Positions 17,677-25,879 of a stretch of DNA of 48,240 bases are shown here, piece after piece; the stretch's first letter is position 1; each line of letters starts with the position of its first letter. The notes under the pieces were generated by a model, which searched no databases, was not told the DNA's origin, and was given only the letters and a program-made list of their open reading frames with translations. This DNA comes from Sedimenticola sp. Its GTDB lineage: Bacteria; Pseudomonadota; Gammaproteobacteria; Chromatiales; Chromatiaceae. Made by a program: the position numbers and the translations under genes. The stretch is from the NCBI GenBank assembly GCA_002869585.1, contig PKUO01000089.1:1-48240 (forward strand), given 5' to 3'.

Positions 17677-18148
17677 ATGGCGAGTGCGCCTAATTGACGA
17701 GCTTGAGAGAGCCGGTAGCCACGAGATTGGTGGAATCGTGATGGGGGAGCAATTGGCACCAGGTGAGTTCCGGATAGCTGAAATGACTTTTCAGCGACGA
17801 GGAGGTTTGGTGGCGAGTTTCGTACGAAATGCAAAGTGGGCACTATATTCTCTCTGCAATTTCTTTTCACGAACGGAGCACCGATATCAACAATTTAACT
17901 ATCTTGGGGAATGGCACTCACACCCACTGTTTGCACCGGCCCCAAGCAAGCGAGACCATGCCACAATGATTGATCTCACTTGCCATGGGGAGACGGGCGC
18001 AAACTTCCTCATCTTAATGATCGCACGCTTAGATGCCTCTAGGTCCCTGGAGGGTAGCGTTACAGTGTATCTACCCAATGGTACCGTGGGAGCGGGCATT
18101 CTAAGAGACGACGAGAGCCTAGGTCGAAGAGGCCGGGCTATTGAATGA
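17651..18148 (+). CDS. cap3: Cap3: JAMM/MPN+ isopeptidase of type II CBASS
   Basis: The 165-residue protein carries a complete JAMM zinc-protease motif: Glu25 in HEIGG, then His89 and His91 in EWHSHP, with Ser99 and Asp102 in SKRD at the canonical spacing. Cap3 removes the CD-NTase from its Cap2-made conjugates, opposing Cap2. The start is GTG 17651 inside the end of cap2, so the two are translationally coupled. All metal ligands are present, so it should be active. Confidence 0.92.
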   Translation: MVKLTLPAEWRVRLIDELERAGSHEIGGIVMGEQLAPGEFRIAEMTFQRRGGLVASFVRNAKWALYSLCNFFSRTEHRYQQFNYLGEWHSHPLFAPAPSKRDHATMIDLTCHGETGANFLILMIARLDASRSLEGSVTVYLPNGTVGAGILRDDESLGRRGRAIE

Positions 18149-18159
18149 TGTAGACCTCT

Positions 18160-19674
18160 TTGGCAAACACGACGACGGCAATTCACAATGGCTTTAACTA
18201 CCAAGCGCGTATTTTTTGGTTGCACGCGTTTAAACTTCTTAGGCCAGAAACCCATGTTCACGAGGTGATATTTGAATCTGCCAGCCCCAAAGGGTTTGAT
18301 GATGTTGTCGTGCTATATGACACGCCAATTCCCCGTGGCGGGACGGAGCGTATTACCGAGGAATGCTATCAGATAAAGTGGCACGTCAGTGCTGGTGGTC
18401 GTTTTGGTTTCGAACACCTCACTGATCCTCAATTTATCTCTGCCAAAAGTGTGTCCTTGCTCCAAAGGCTGAGGGATGCCGTGACCAGAAAGCCAGATGG
18501 ATCTGCATTCGTTTTTCTGACCACCGACCGGATCGCCGACTCCGATCCATTGTCAGGCCTGATCTCTAAGAATGATCATTCCATCCTGTTGGAGAAGTTA
18601 TTTAGCACCAGGACGGACAATAGCTTAATGGGAAGTGTTCGCGCCTGCTGGCGCAAGCACCTGAAATTAGAGAGTGACCAGCAACTCAAACCGATCTTGT
18701 CCAAGCTGCGAATATTTGACGGTTACCGATCGCTCGAGGAGCTTCGGCAAGAAGTTAATACTAACGCGGTTGCTGTTGGCCTAAAGCCTGACAATGATGC
18801 AAGGTCAGATTTTCGTTACGACGATCTAGCTCAAAAACTAAATGGGCGCAAGATTGATACTTTTAATAGGGGGAATTTGGTAGAGGTGGCCAAGGAAGAA
18901 GGGCTATGGGTTGGGACACCAATTGAGCCGGTGGGATCGTTATTAATTGCGATTCACAGTTTTTTAGGGCTCGCAACTGATCTGGTTTCGGCGGAACAGG
19001 ATAACACACTGCATCTCAATCACTTGTTTCGGCAACGCTACCTTGAAGAGGGTAGGGAATGGCAGGCCGACATCAAACCTCTTGTTGAATCTTTCCTTAC
19101 AGATATGGCGCATCGATCATCTGACCTTCGTCTTGTGATGAACGCACACGCGTCGATCGCTTACCTAGCAGGCACGGTTTATCATGTGAAATCAGGCATT
19201 CATTTAGAGCTAATGCAAAAGGGCATAGTTGGCGGTCTCAGGGCCTGGTGCGCGGACGACAGGACCGCGGGAGATGCATTAAAGATTACGAACAATACCC
19301 TGGGCGGCTCACCTGATATTGCGGTCGGCATCAGCATTACTCAGTCTGTTGAAGCGCACATGCAGCGCTATATTGATGCATCTTTGCCTAGTGTGGGGCA
19401 CATGGTAACAGCGATGCCGCATTCGGGCCCCGGGCAGCAATGTATTTCCGGAGGACAGCATTCTTCCAAGCTCGCGCAGCAGCTGGCTCAATTTATTCGT
19501 GAAGTAAAGATCGATAATTTCGGAGCAACTGTGCATGTATTCGCTGCATGCCCAAATAGTTTCCTTTTTTACCTTGGCCAACAGCACCAGTGGATAGGGC
19601 CTGTAATTGTTTATGAATTTGATTTTGATGGACAAGGAAACAAAGGCTATCAACCATCATTTTTGATTGAATAG
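18160..19674 (+). CDS. cap4: Cap4-like CBASS effector: DUF4297-type nuclease + SAVED sensor
   Basis: The 504-residue protein begins with a nuclease domain of the DUF4297/PD-(D/E)xK kind: GFNYQARIFW, then FDDVVV (Asp47/Asp48) and YQIKWH (Lys73). The last 200 residues match a SAVED domain, which binds the cyclic nucleotide from the CD-NTase (closing motifs HVFAACPNS, IVYEFDFD). In Cap4 proteins ligand binding drives oligomerisation and indiscriminate dsDNA cutting, killing or halting the infected cell. The start is TTG 18160, since TAG at 18151 closes the frame upstream; the ribosome site is weak, perhaps keeping a toxic effector low. The 3' end overlaps a convergent small gene by 18 bases. Confidence 0.88.
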   Translation: MANTTTAIHNGFNYQARIFWLHAFKLLRPETHVHEVIFESASPKGFDDVVVLYDTPIPRGGTERITEECYQIKWHVSAGGRFGFEHLTDPQFISAKSVSLLQRLRDAVTRKPDGSAFVFLTTDRIADSDPLSGLISKNDHSILLEKLFSTRTDNSLMGSVRACWRKHLKLESDQQLKPILSKLRIFDGYRSLEELRQEVNTNAVAVGLKPDNDARSDFRYDDLAQKLNGRKIDTFNRGNLVEVAKEEGLWVGTPIEPVGSLLIAIHSFLGLATDLVSAEQDNTLHLNHLFRQRYLEEGREWQADIKPLVESFLTDMAHRSSDLRLVMNAHASIAYLAGTVYHVKSGIHLELMQKGIVGGLRAWCADDRTAGDALKITNNTLGGSPDIAVGISITQSVEAHMQRYIDASLPSVGHMVTAMPHSGPGQQCISGGQHSSKLAQQLAQFIREVKIDNFGATVHVFAACPNSFLFYLGQQHQWIGPVIVYEFDFDGQGNKGYQPSFLIE

Positions 19675-19803
19675 GAGATTGCTGAAAATGCTATTCAACC
19701 CTTCTCCAAGCAGCAACCAAATAGCACCCAATATAAGACCGACCATGAATCCCACCAAGTAGGCCATGGCAACAATAATCGTAATGGTCAGCAGAATTCC
19801 CAT
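19657..19803 (-). CDS. Small membrane protein (48 aa)
   Basis: ATG 19803 lies seven bases behind AGGAG and opens a 48-residue protein that is almost all membrane helix (about residues 3-37, with GxxxG-type packing: GFMVGLILGAIWLLLGEG). An upstream extension to 19887 exists, but the ribosome site favours 19803. Convergent with cap4. Function unknown. Confidence 0.6.
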   Translation of the reverse strand: MGILLTITIIVAMAYLVGFMVGLILGAIWLLLGEGLNSIFSNLLFNQK

Positions 19804-19849
19804 CTCTATCTCCTTTTTCTGGCCGGGCCGAAGCCCGGCCGTTGTGCTG

Positions 19850-20032
19850 TTATTCCTCTTTAGGCGGCAGGAGAACGATTTCACCATTCACCGGAAGCGC
19901 AGCCAGTTTGATCTGATAGCCGCCCTTGCTGTTGGACCAGGCAGCACCGATCTTGTGGAAGAAGGTGTTTTCTCCCTCTCCGGTCACGGTGTAGGCGATC
20001 AGTGAGGGTCTTTTGGATTTGTTTGTGCTCAT
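19850..20032 (-). CDS. Small conserved plasmid protein (60 aa), function unknown
   Basis: The ATG follows GGAG by seven bases. The sequence has the pattern of a small family common on plasmids and integrative elements: AYTVTGEGE, FFHKIGAAW, then IKLAALPVNGEIVLLPP. No function is known to me. It lies 46 bases upstream of the small membrane gene on the same strand, so the two may form a transcript. Confidence 0.65.
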   Translation of the reverse strand: MSTNKSKRPSLIAYTVTGEGENTFFHKIGAAWSNSKGGYQIKLAALPVNGEIVLLPPKEE

Positions 20033-20296
20033 GGTGTAGCTCCTTTTGCAGTGTGAATGTGCAACCAGGTCAACCGGCAGGAAAGGCGAGGGGCCAGGGG
20101 TCAGGCCAGTGGATGGAGCGGCCCGCAGCGCAGCGAGGACACGGGAACGCAGACTGAACGAAGTGAACCCCTTGCGCGTCGTCGAGGCCGGTTAGGGTTT
20201 GCATACAATTCACACGGAAGGAGGCACTGAAGCACCATCATAAATATCAAGTACGCCAATGAGATACCGTGATATTTCGAAGAGAAAACAGTACTG

Positions 20297-20315
20297 GAAA
20301 CCGGAGAGCGGTTTC
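20297..20315 (+). promoter_or_regulatory. Hairpin with GGA-containing apex before the XRE regulator
   Basis: GAAACCG pairs with CGGTTTC around GAGAG, so a GGA sits at the loop entrance, 60 bases before the regulator gene. CsrA-family proteins prefer GGA in hairpin loops, and this element encodes a CsrA paralogue. It may also be an unrelated operator. The stretch 20033-20374 shows no gene. It does contain an isolated AAGGAGG (about 20218) with no start codon at a useful distance. Confidence 0.3.
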
Positions 20316-20380
20316 ATGGACAATAAGCGTATCAGATAATCATAAAAACGGGGCAAGAACCCGGCCGTGGGAGCATGACA

Positions 20381-20599
20381 ATGTCCGAAACAAGAGACGT
20401 ATTGGCACAAAACATCCGGCGACTCAGAAAAATAAAAGGGATGCAGGTGAACCAGCTGGCGGAGGCATCCGGACTCTCTCGATCTTTTGTCGGCATGGTG
20501 GAGCATTCCAAGGTGAATATCTCCATCGACAAAATAGAGGCTATCGACAAAGTGTTGGGTGTTGAGGTTTATGTGTTATTCGTCACACAACAAAAATAA
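20381..20599 (+). CDS. XRE-family HTH regulator
   Basis: The 72-residue product (74 from ATG 20375) is little more than one Cro/CI-type HTH: LAQNIRRLRKIKGMQVNQLA, then EASGLSRSFVGMVEHSKVNI. The pattern differs from the consensus at the E of the recognition helix (GMVEHSK). It sits immediately before the trb operon and probably controls it, with the AT-rich palindrome at 20724-20746 as a possible operator. ATG 20381 is better spaced from GGGAG than ATG 20375. Confidence 0.85.
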   Translation: MSETRDVLAQNIRRLRKIKGMQVNQLAEASGLSRSFVGMVEHSKVNISIDKIEAIDKVLGVEVYVLFVTQQK

Positions 20600-20723
20600 T
20601 CGGGGATCCTGAATAGTAAAAATCCTAGTGACCTGTATAATCGCTTATTTCGTAAGTATAATAAATAATATTAAGTATTATATATTAGCCTTTTTATTAT
20701 TATTAATTGCAGACTTTCTTGTT

Positions 20724-20746
20724 TAATTAATTGTAATAATTAATTA
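20724..20746. promoter_or_regulatory. AT-rich palindrome upstream of trbB
   Basis: TAATTAATT and AATTAATTA are exact inverted arms around GTAAT. It lies in an unusually AT-rich 210-base stretch (20600-20812) between the XRE regulator and trbB, and may hold the trb promoter and an operator. No well-spaced -35/-10 pair could be fixed; TATAAT occurs at 20636-20641. Confidence 0.4.
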
Positions 20747-20797
20747 TTTATAGGGAAAAAAAGGACTTTACAGTTTAATTTCTGTGTAATATATTTG

Positions 20798-20826
20798 CCC
20801 TGCAAGTTAAAGCAGGGATGACGATG
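20798..20826 (+). promoter_or_regulatory. trbB leader hairpin overlapping ribosome site and a CsrA-consensus motif
   Basis: CCCTGC (20798-20803) pairs exactly with GCAGGG (20812-20817), directly before ATG 20818. The second, better-spaced ATG is at 20824, for which CAGGG is the ribosome site, so the hairpin hides it. CAGGGATG (20813-20820) matches the core CARGGAUG of the CsrA binding consensus at all eight positions. Two more GGA motifs (20752-20756, 20761-20765) lie upstream. CsrA normally represses by covering the ribosome site. Confidence 0.5.
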
Positions 20827-21789
20827 GATCGTTTAAACCGCCTTCGGCGGAAGCTCAACACGGAACTAGGCATACTCATTGCCACCGCTTTGGAAGATCC
20901 CAAGGTCAGTGACATCTATCTCAATGATGATGGCAAGATCTGGATAAACCGGGCAGGGCAAGCCAAGGAATATGCCGGAGACATGGAGCCGGATCAGGCA
21001 ATCAGCCTGATCCGCACAGTCGCGTCATTGGTTCACAGTACCATCACCGAAGACTCCCCGGTCGTTGAAGCCAAACTACCCGGCGGCGAGCGTTTCATCT
21101 GTGATATATCACCCATCAGTACCGCCCCAACGTTCTGCATTCGTAAACCCGCCCGTGTCGTCTTTAGCTTAGAAAGCTATGTCGATCAGAGCATCATGAA
21201 TGAACGACAGTGTGCCGCGATTAGAAGCGCGGTACTCAGCCGCTATAACATCCTTGTGGTGGGAGGTACAGGTTCCGGTAAAACCACACTCACCAACGCC
21301 ATCCTGAAAGAGATTGCCCGCGCCACACCAGAAGATCGCATATTGATCTTCGAAGACACCCCAGAGCTGCAATGCAGCTCCCCCGATCGGTCATTCAAAC
21401 TCGCTACTGAAACCGTCAGTATGCGAGCGCTATTGCGCAACGGCATGCGGCAAATGCCGGACAGAATTATTGTCGGTGAAGTGCGAGGTGCCGAGGCATC
21501 CGTTGTGCTTCAGGCCTGGAATACCGGACATGAAGGCGGGGTACTCACCTTACACGCCAATTCGGCACGGGAGGGAGTGCATAAATTTCAAGAATACGTA
21601 GAGGAGGGACTACCCGGCACAGATAAAAGACAAGCTATCGCCAATGCTGTTGATCTAGTCATTTATATGCCCAAGCGCAAGGAGGGATCACCACCTCAAG
21701 TCAAAGAGGTGTGCTGGCTCCAGAAGCTGCGTGAGGGGGAATACCAATTTGAAACAGTCCAAGAGGTTTCTCATGTTCACGCGATATAA
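20818..21789 (+). CDS. trbB: TrbB: VirB11-type hexameric ATPase of the conjugative T4SS
   Basis: About 323 residues. Walker A is GGTGSGKTT (149-157), the Asp box is FEDTPELQC, the Walker B-like region is IIVGEVRGAE and the His box is GHEGGVLTLHAN. It is a traffic ATPase at the base of the mating channel, powering pilus assembly and substrate transfer. It is the first gene of an operon with the Ti-plasmid trb order (trbBCDEJKLFGHI). ATG 20824 may be the true start, since it is correctly spaced from CAGGG. Confidence 0.95.
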   Translation: MTMDRLNRLRRKLNTELGILIATALEDPKVSDIYLNDDGKIWINRAGQAKEYAGDMEPDQAISLIRTVASLVHSTITEDSPVVEAKLPGGERFICDISPISTAPTFCIRKPARVVFSLESYVDQSIMNERQCAAIRSAVLSRYNILVVGGTGSGKTTLTNAILKEIARATPEDRILIFEDTPELQCSSPDRSFKLATETVSMRALLRNGMRQMPDRIIVGEVRGAEASVVLQAWNTGHEGGVLTLHANSAREGVHKFQEYVEEGLPGTDKRQAIANAVDLVIYMPKRKEGSPPQVKEVCWLQKLREGEYQFETVQEVSHVHAI

Positions 21790-22087
21790 GGAAATATTCT
21801 GGGTCGGATTAATTTTCGCCCTCATGGTTACGGACGCTACCGCCGGCACCGCCACTGGCCTACCGTGGGAAAACCCACTCCAAACTATCACCAACTCAAT
21901 CACCGGACCAGTGGCCCTGGCAATCTCACTCATCGCCATTGTCATTACCGGCGCAATGCTGATCTGGGGTGGTGAAGTGAATGACTTCGCCAGAAAGCTG
22001 ATCATCATTGTGCTGGTCATTGCGCTGATTGTTGCAGCGACCAACGTATTGACCACGCTGTTCGGTGCTACTGGCGCGGTGATTTAG
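21773..22087 (+). CDS. trbC: TrbC: VirB2-type pilin precursor
   Basis: From ATG 21773 (AAGAGG upstream; overlaps the trbB 3' end by 17 bases) the 104-residue precursor has a signal peptide ending near DATA. The conserved pilin start PWENPL follows, then two membrane helices separated by a short polar loop (WGGEVNDFARK). In RP4 this pilin is trimmed and circularised by a peptidase (TraF), which is not in this window. A longer frame from 21731 is open but lacks a ribosome site. Confidence 0.9.
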   Translation: MFTRYKEIFWVGLIFALMVTDATAGTATGLPWENPLQTITNSITGPVALAISLIAIVITGAMLIWGGEVNDFARKLIIIVLVIALIVAATNVLTTLFGATGAVI

Positions 22088-22090
22088 CTC

Positions 22091-22420
22091 ATGAAACAAG
22101 AGCAGGATTTAATCACCGTACCAATCCGCCGCTCTTTGACGCGACCCCGGCTTATAGCCGGAGCCGAACGTGAACTGTTTCTGTTCCTGGGTTTGATCTG
22201 CGCCTGTTTCATTTTCATTTTTATGAACTGGCCCAGTGCTTTTATCGGGATCTTGTTTTGGATCGGCGGCATATACGCCTTGCGCGAAATGGCGAAGGCC
22301 GATCCGATGATGTCCAAAATATACATACGACACCGGCAATACCAGGCCTACTACCCGGCGAGATCCCCAAGGACGGTCAAAGAGTCACAGAAAAGGAAGA
22401 CTAAACCATGCTGGCGTTAA
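22091..22420 (+). CDS. trbD: TrbD: VirB3-type inner-membrane protein
   Basis: About 109 residues with the short basic N-terminus (VPIRRSLTRPRLIAGAERE) and paired membrane segments (about 32-66) of the TrbD/VirB3 family. The conserved polar tail carries DPMMSKIYIRH. The partner ATPase gene trbE overlaps its 3' end by 13 bases, matching the known VirB3-VirB4 coupling. Assists pilus assembly. Confidence 0.9.
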   Translation: MKQEQDLITVPIRRSLTRPRLIAGAERELFLFLGLICACFIFIFMNWPSAFIGILFWIGGIYALREMAKADPMMSKIYIRHRQYQAYYPARSPRTVKESQKRKTKPCWR

Positions 22421-24831
22421 AACAATTTCGTCAAACCCTGAAGGGGTTTCCGGATCTCCTGAACTATGCCGCGGAAATCGAGGACGGCATCATCCAGGGG
22501 AAGGATGGTAGCTTTACGGCAGGCTGGATCTATCGGGGCGACGATCTATCCAGTGCCTTGCCGTCACAACGTAACGCCCAAGCGGCCCAGGTCAATACCG
22601 CGCTGTCTATGCTGGGATCTGGGTGGATGACGCACCATGACTGCATACGTACTCCGGTAGCCGCCTATGCCAACCGGGAGGCATCCCACTTTCCCGATCC
22701 CATCAGTCGCCTGATTGATGAAGAGCGTCGCGCGCTGTTCGAGCAACATGGCAACTACTACGAATCGCTCCACGTGCTGTTTCTCACTTATCTACCGCCC
22801 ACCAGCGGCAAGTCAAAACTCCGAAACTACGTTTACGAGGAGGACGGTAAGACCCAAACGCACAGCGCGACGGCGGAGCTGAGGCGGTTCACGGCGACGG
22901 TTGCGGAGCTGGAAGACAGGCTAGGGGCCTTCTTCCAGATGACCCGCCTAAAAGGCCACGCTTTTGTCAGTGAGCAAGGGGAAAACCAGATCAGGGATGA
23001 ACTGCTCTCTTATCTGCACTGGATCAGTACCGGCATTCGTCAGCCGATCAACCTCCCCAGCGTGCCGATGTACCTGGATACCGTCATCGGTAGCCAGGAT
23101 CTTCGGGGCGGTATCGCGCCAATTGTGGGAGAGAACCATATTCGGGTAGTCGCCCTCGATGTGTTCCCCCAGGACTCCTTCCCCGATGTGCTAAGCCACC
23201 TTGATCAAGTACCGATCTCCTATCGCTGGAATACCCGCTTCATCTACCTGGAGGCCTATGAGGCGGAACAAGAGTTAGAGCGATTTCGCAAGGTGTGGGA
23301 ACAGAAAGAACGCACCATGCGCGATCAGATGTTCAACACTCAGAACGGCAAGATCGACCTGGACGACAGGGACATGACCAATGATGTGGTCAACGCTAAG
23401 GCGGAAGCTGCAAGCGGTATCGTGCGTTATGGCTACTATACCTCGGTCATTATTCTGATGGATGAAGATGTGGCCACCGTCGAAGAGTCGGCCAAGCAGG
23501 TCATCACGTTGATCCGTAATCTGGGCTTTGGCGCACGGCTGGAGACGATCAACGCATTGGAGGCGTGGTTGGGTTCCATGCCATCGCATGGTGTGCAGAA
23601 TATCCGCCGCCCTCCGATGCACACCCTTAACCTGGCGCACCTGTTACCACTGACCTCGGTCTGGGCGGGTAGAGATCACAACCCCTGTCCGTTTTATCCA
23701 CCCAAAAGCCCGCCGTTGATTTACGGGGCTACGGATGGCTCGACTCCGTGGCGCTTTAACCTTCATGTGGGTGATATCGGTCATACCTTGATGCTTGGCC
23801 CAACCGGGTCGGGAAAATCGACCAAGCTGGCCTTCATCATGGCGCAGTTTTTACGCTACCCCAACGCCACAATGTTTGGATTTGATAAAGACTATTCCGC
23901 CTACGCTCTGACCAAGGGTCTCGGTGGTGATCACTATGATATAGGCGGCGACGGGGCTGAGATTGCTTTTGCACCACTCAAAGACCTGCAGACCGAAAGG
24001 GATCTCGCATGGGCCTCGCAGTGGATTGAAATGCTGGTTGAGTTGCAGGGTGTCCAGTTGACCCCTCAGCATCGCAAGGAGATCCATCGATCTCTACTGC
24101 TGCTGAAAGGCTCCCACCATCAAACCCTGACCGACTATCACGCCACTGTCCAATCGCCAGAAATCAAGGACGCGATTGAACCCTACACCACGGAGGGACC
24201 ATTCGGGCAGATGTTCGACGCCGAAAGTGACTCGCTGAAAGCGGGACACTTTCAGATATTCGAAGTCGGTCACTTAATGGGGCTCGGTGAGCGGGCGGTA
24301 CTCCCGGCGCTGGATTATCTGTTTTACCGGATTGAAAAGCGCCTCAAGGGTCAGCCGGCAATGATCGCGTTGGACGAGGCCTGGGTGATGCTCGGGCATC
24401 CTGCGTTTAGAGCCAAGATCCGCGAATGGCTCAAAGTGCTGCGTAAGGCCAATTGCGCGGTGGTCCTGGCGACCCAATCACTCACCGATGCCGCCCACAG
24501 CGGGATTCTCGATGTGATTAATGAGAGCTGCTTGACCAAGATATATCTGGCCAATCCGCAAGCTCTGGAAGAGGAGTCCGCCGCGCTCTATCAGCGGCTG
24601 GGCATCAACAGTACACAGCTTAAGATAATCAGTCAGTTGACACCAAAACGGGACTACTACTATAGCTCGCCCCTGGGTCAACGCCGATACCGGCTTGACC
24701 TGGGGCCGTTAGCGCTCTCATTTGTGGCGGTGTCGGGCAAAGAAGAGGTCGCCCAGGTCAAACGCTTTGAAGCGCAGTGTGGTGATGGATGGCAATTGGA
24801 ATGGATGAAAGAGAGAGGGGTACAAACATGA
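22408..24831 (+). CDS. trbE: TrbE: VirB4-type ATPase
   Basis: 807 residues, full length for the family. A CagE/TrbE N-terminal domain is followed by an AAA+ motor with Walker A GPTGSGKST (about 464-472) and Walker B MIALDEAW (about 650). The ending shows the usual ATQSL and NPQALEEES motifs. It energises pilus biogenesis and DNA passage at the inner membrane. It overlaps trbD at the 5' end and trbJ (ATGA) at the 3' end. Confidence 0.95.
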   Translation: MLALKQFRQTLKGFPDLLNYAAEIEDGIIQGKDGSFTAGWIYRGDDLSSALPSQRNAQAAQVNTALSMLGSGWMTHHDCIRTPVAAYANREASHFPDPISRLIDEERRALFEQHGNYYESLHVLFLTYLPPTSGKSKLRNYVYEEDGKTQTHSATAELRRFTATVAELEDRLGAFFQMTRLKGHAFVSEQGENQIRDELLSYLHWISTGIRQPINLPSVPMYLDTVIGSQDLRGGIAPIVGENHIRVVALDVFPQDSFPDVLSHLDQVPISYRWNTRFIYLEAYEAEQELERFRKVWEQKERTMRDQMFNTQNGKIDLDDRDMTNDVVNAKAEAASGIVRYGYYTSVIILMDEDVATVEESAKQVITLIRNLGFGARLETINALEAWLGSMPSHGVQNIRRPPMHTLNLAHLLPLTSVWAGRDHNPCPFYPPKSPPLIYGATDGSTPWRFNLHVGDIGHTLMLGPTGSGKSTKLAFIMAQFLRYPNATMFGFDKDYSAYALTKGLGGDHYDIGGDGAEIAFAPLKDLQTERDLAWASQWIEMLVELQGVQLTPQHRKEIHRSLLLLKGSHHQTLTDYHATVQSPEIKDAIEPYTTEGPFGQMFDAESDSLKAGHFQIFEVGHLMGLGERAVLPALDYLFYRIEKRLKGQPAMIALDEAWVMLGHPAFRAKIREWLKVLRKANCAVVLATQSLTDAAHSGILDVINESCLTKIYLANPQALEEESAALYQRLGINSTQLKIISQLTPKRDYYYSSPLGQRRYRLDLGPLALSFVAVSGKEEVAQVKRFEAQCGDGWQLEWMKERGVQT

Positions 24832-25619
24832 AATCGCATCAATTAGCGAGCGTATTACTGATCGGTGCCTTGATCCAGCCGGCGGCCTATGCCGGTGGTG
24901 GTGGACTCTCTGGCGGGGCGTTGGAAATCACCCAGATCGCCAACAATGCCGAACTGGTGGGGATCTATGGCGAGGAGGTGACCCAAGTCGCCAAGATGGT
25001 CGATCAGATCAACAATCAGATTTCCATGATCGCCAACCAGCTGAGCATGTATCAAAACATGCTCGATAACACAGGCACCCTGACCAATCAGGTTTGGGGC
25101 AATGTGTTTCCGGAGCTGCAGCAACTCGCCGCCGTGGTTCAGCAGGGGCAAGCTATTGCATACAGCATGAGCAACCTCGACGCCCAATTCAGTAGCCGGT
25201 TCCAGGGTTACAACAATTATGTGGCCTCATCCTATGGTCCAAGCAGCTATCGCGCCGATTACAAGGTCTGGTACACCACCCAGCGCGACGGCATTCACGG
25301 TGCCCTGAAGTCCGCCAACCTTCAGGCCAGCAAATTCAGTTCTGAGGAGGCCACCTTGAACCAGCTGGAAAACATGTCGCAAACCGCCACAGGCAGGATG
25401 CGGGCCCTACAGGTTGGCAACCAGATATCCATGCAGCAAGTCCGGCAAAACCAGAAGCTACGCGAGCTGGTGATGTCGCAAATCCAGCTGCAGGGCAATT
25501 ACCTGGCCGGCGAAGCCAGTAAGGATGCCGCCCGCCAAGCCCGAACCGAAAAATTTTACGGTGGGCCGACCGGCACTATCGTAGGTGACGGAGCACAGTT
25601 CGGTCCTAGTAGCTTTTAA
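24828..25619 (+). CDS. trbJ: TrbJ: VirB5-type pilus-tip/adhesin protein
   Basis: Start ATG 24828 overlaps the trbE stop (ATGA) behind GAGAGGGG. A signal peptide of about 22 residues (ending AAYA) precedes a Gly-rich start and long amphipathic helices rich in Gln and Asn (EEVTQVAKMVDQINNQISMI), the TrbJ pattern. It is periplasmic and needed for pilus assembly and contact. Its last residues GTIVGDGAQFGPSSF share a motif with the end of the next gene's product. Confidence 0.9.
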   Translation: MKSHQLASVLLIGALIQPAAYAGGGGLSGGALEITQIANNAELVGIYGEEVTQVAKMVDQINNQISMIANQLSMYQNMLDNTGTLTNQVWGNVFPELQQLAAVVQQGQAIAYSMSNLDAQFSSRFQGYNNYVASSYGPSSYRADYKVWYTTQRDGIHGALKSANLQASKFSSEEATLNQLENMSQTATGRMRALQVGNQISMQQVRQNQKLRELVMSQIQLQGNYLAGEASKDAARQARTEKFYGGPTGTIVGDGAQFGPSSF

Positions 25620-25631
25620 AGGGGAGCAACC

Positions 25632-25832
25632 ATGAAAAAATCCTACGGCTTACTGCTTCTCTCCTTATTGTTGACAGCCGGTTGCGATAGTAACCCCGAG
25701 GCATCTGTCCATGTGGACGGCAAGATCGATGTGACCGTCAGGGAGGATAAGCAAGAACCACCGAAGATCCAAAAAGATACCGGCGGAACTATCGTGGGCG
25801 ATGGAAAGAAGTTTGATTCAAAAGACTTTTAA
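25632..25832 (+). CDS. trbK: TrbK-like entry-exclusion lipoprotein
   Basis: 66 residues with a lipoprotein signal peptide and lipobox LTAGC (Cys18), then a short charged domain. Position between trbJ and trbL and size match TrbK, which blocks redundant mating between cells carrying the same plasmid. Divergent sequence is normal for exclusion proteins. The C-terminus GTIVGDGKKFDSKDF echoes the TrbJ C-terminus. The ribosome site AGGGGAGC precedes the ATG. Confidence 0.8.
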   Translation: MKKSYGLLLLSLLLTAGCDSNPEASVHVDGKIDVTVREDKQEPPKIQKDTGGTIVGDGKKFDSKDF

Positions 25833-25879
25833 AGTTCTACCCAGCCAAAATACTTCATGCGTGAATAAAAGGACTTTCA

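Noticed and set aside
20600..20612. ATCCTG as an IncP-type nic site (oriT)
   Set aside because: Only the six-base core matches, the flanks differ from known nic regions and no relaxase gene is nearby.
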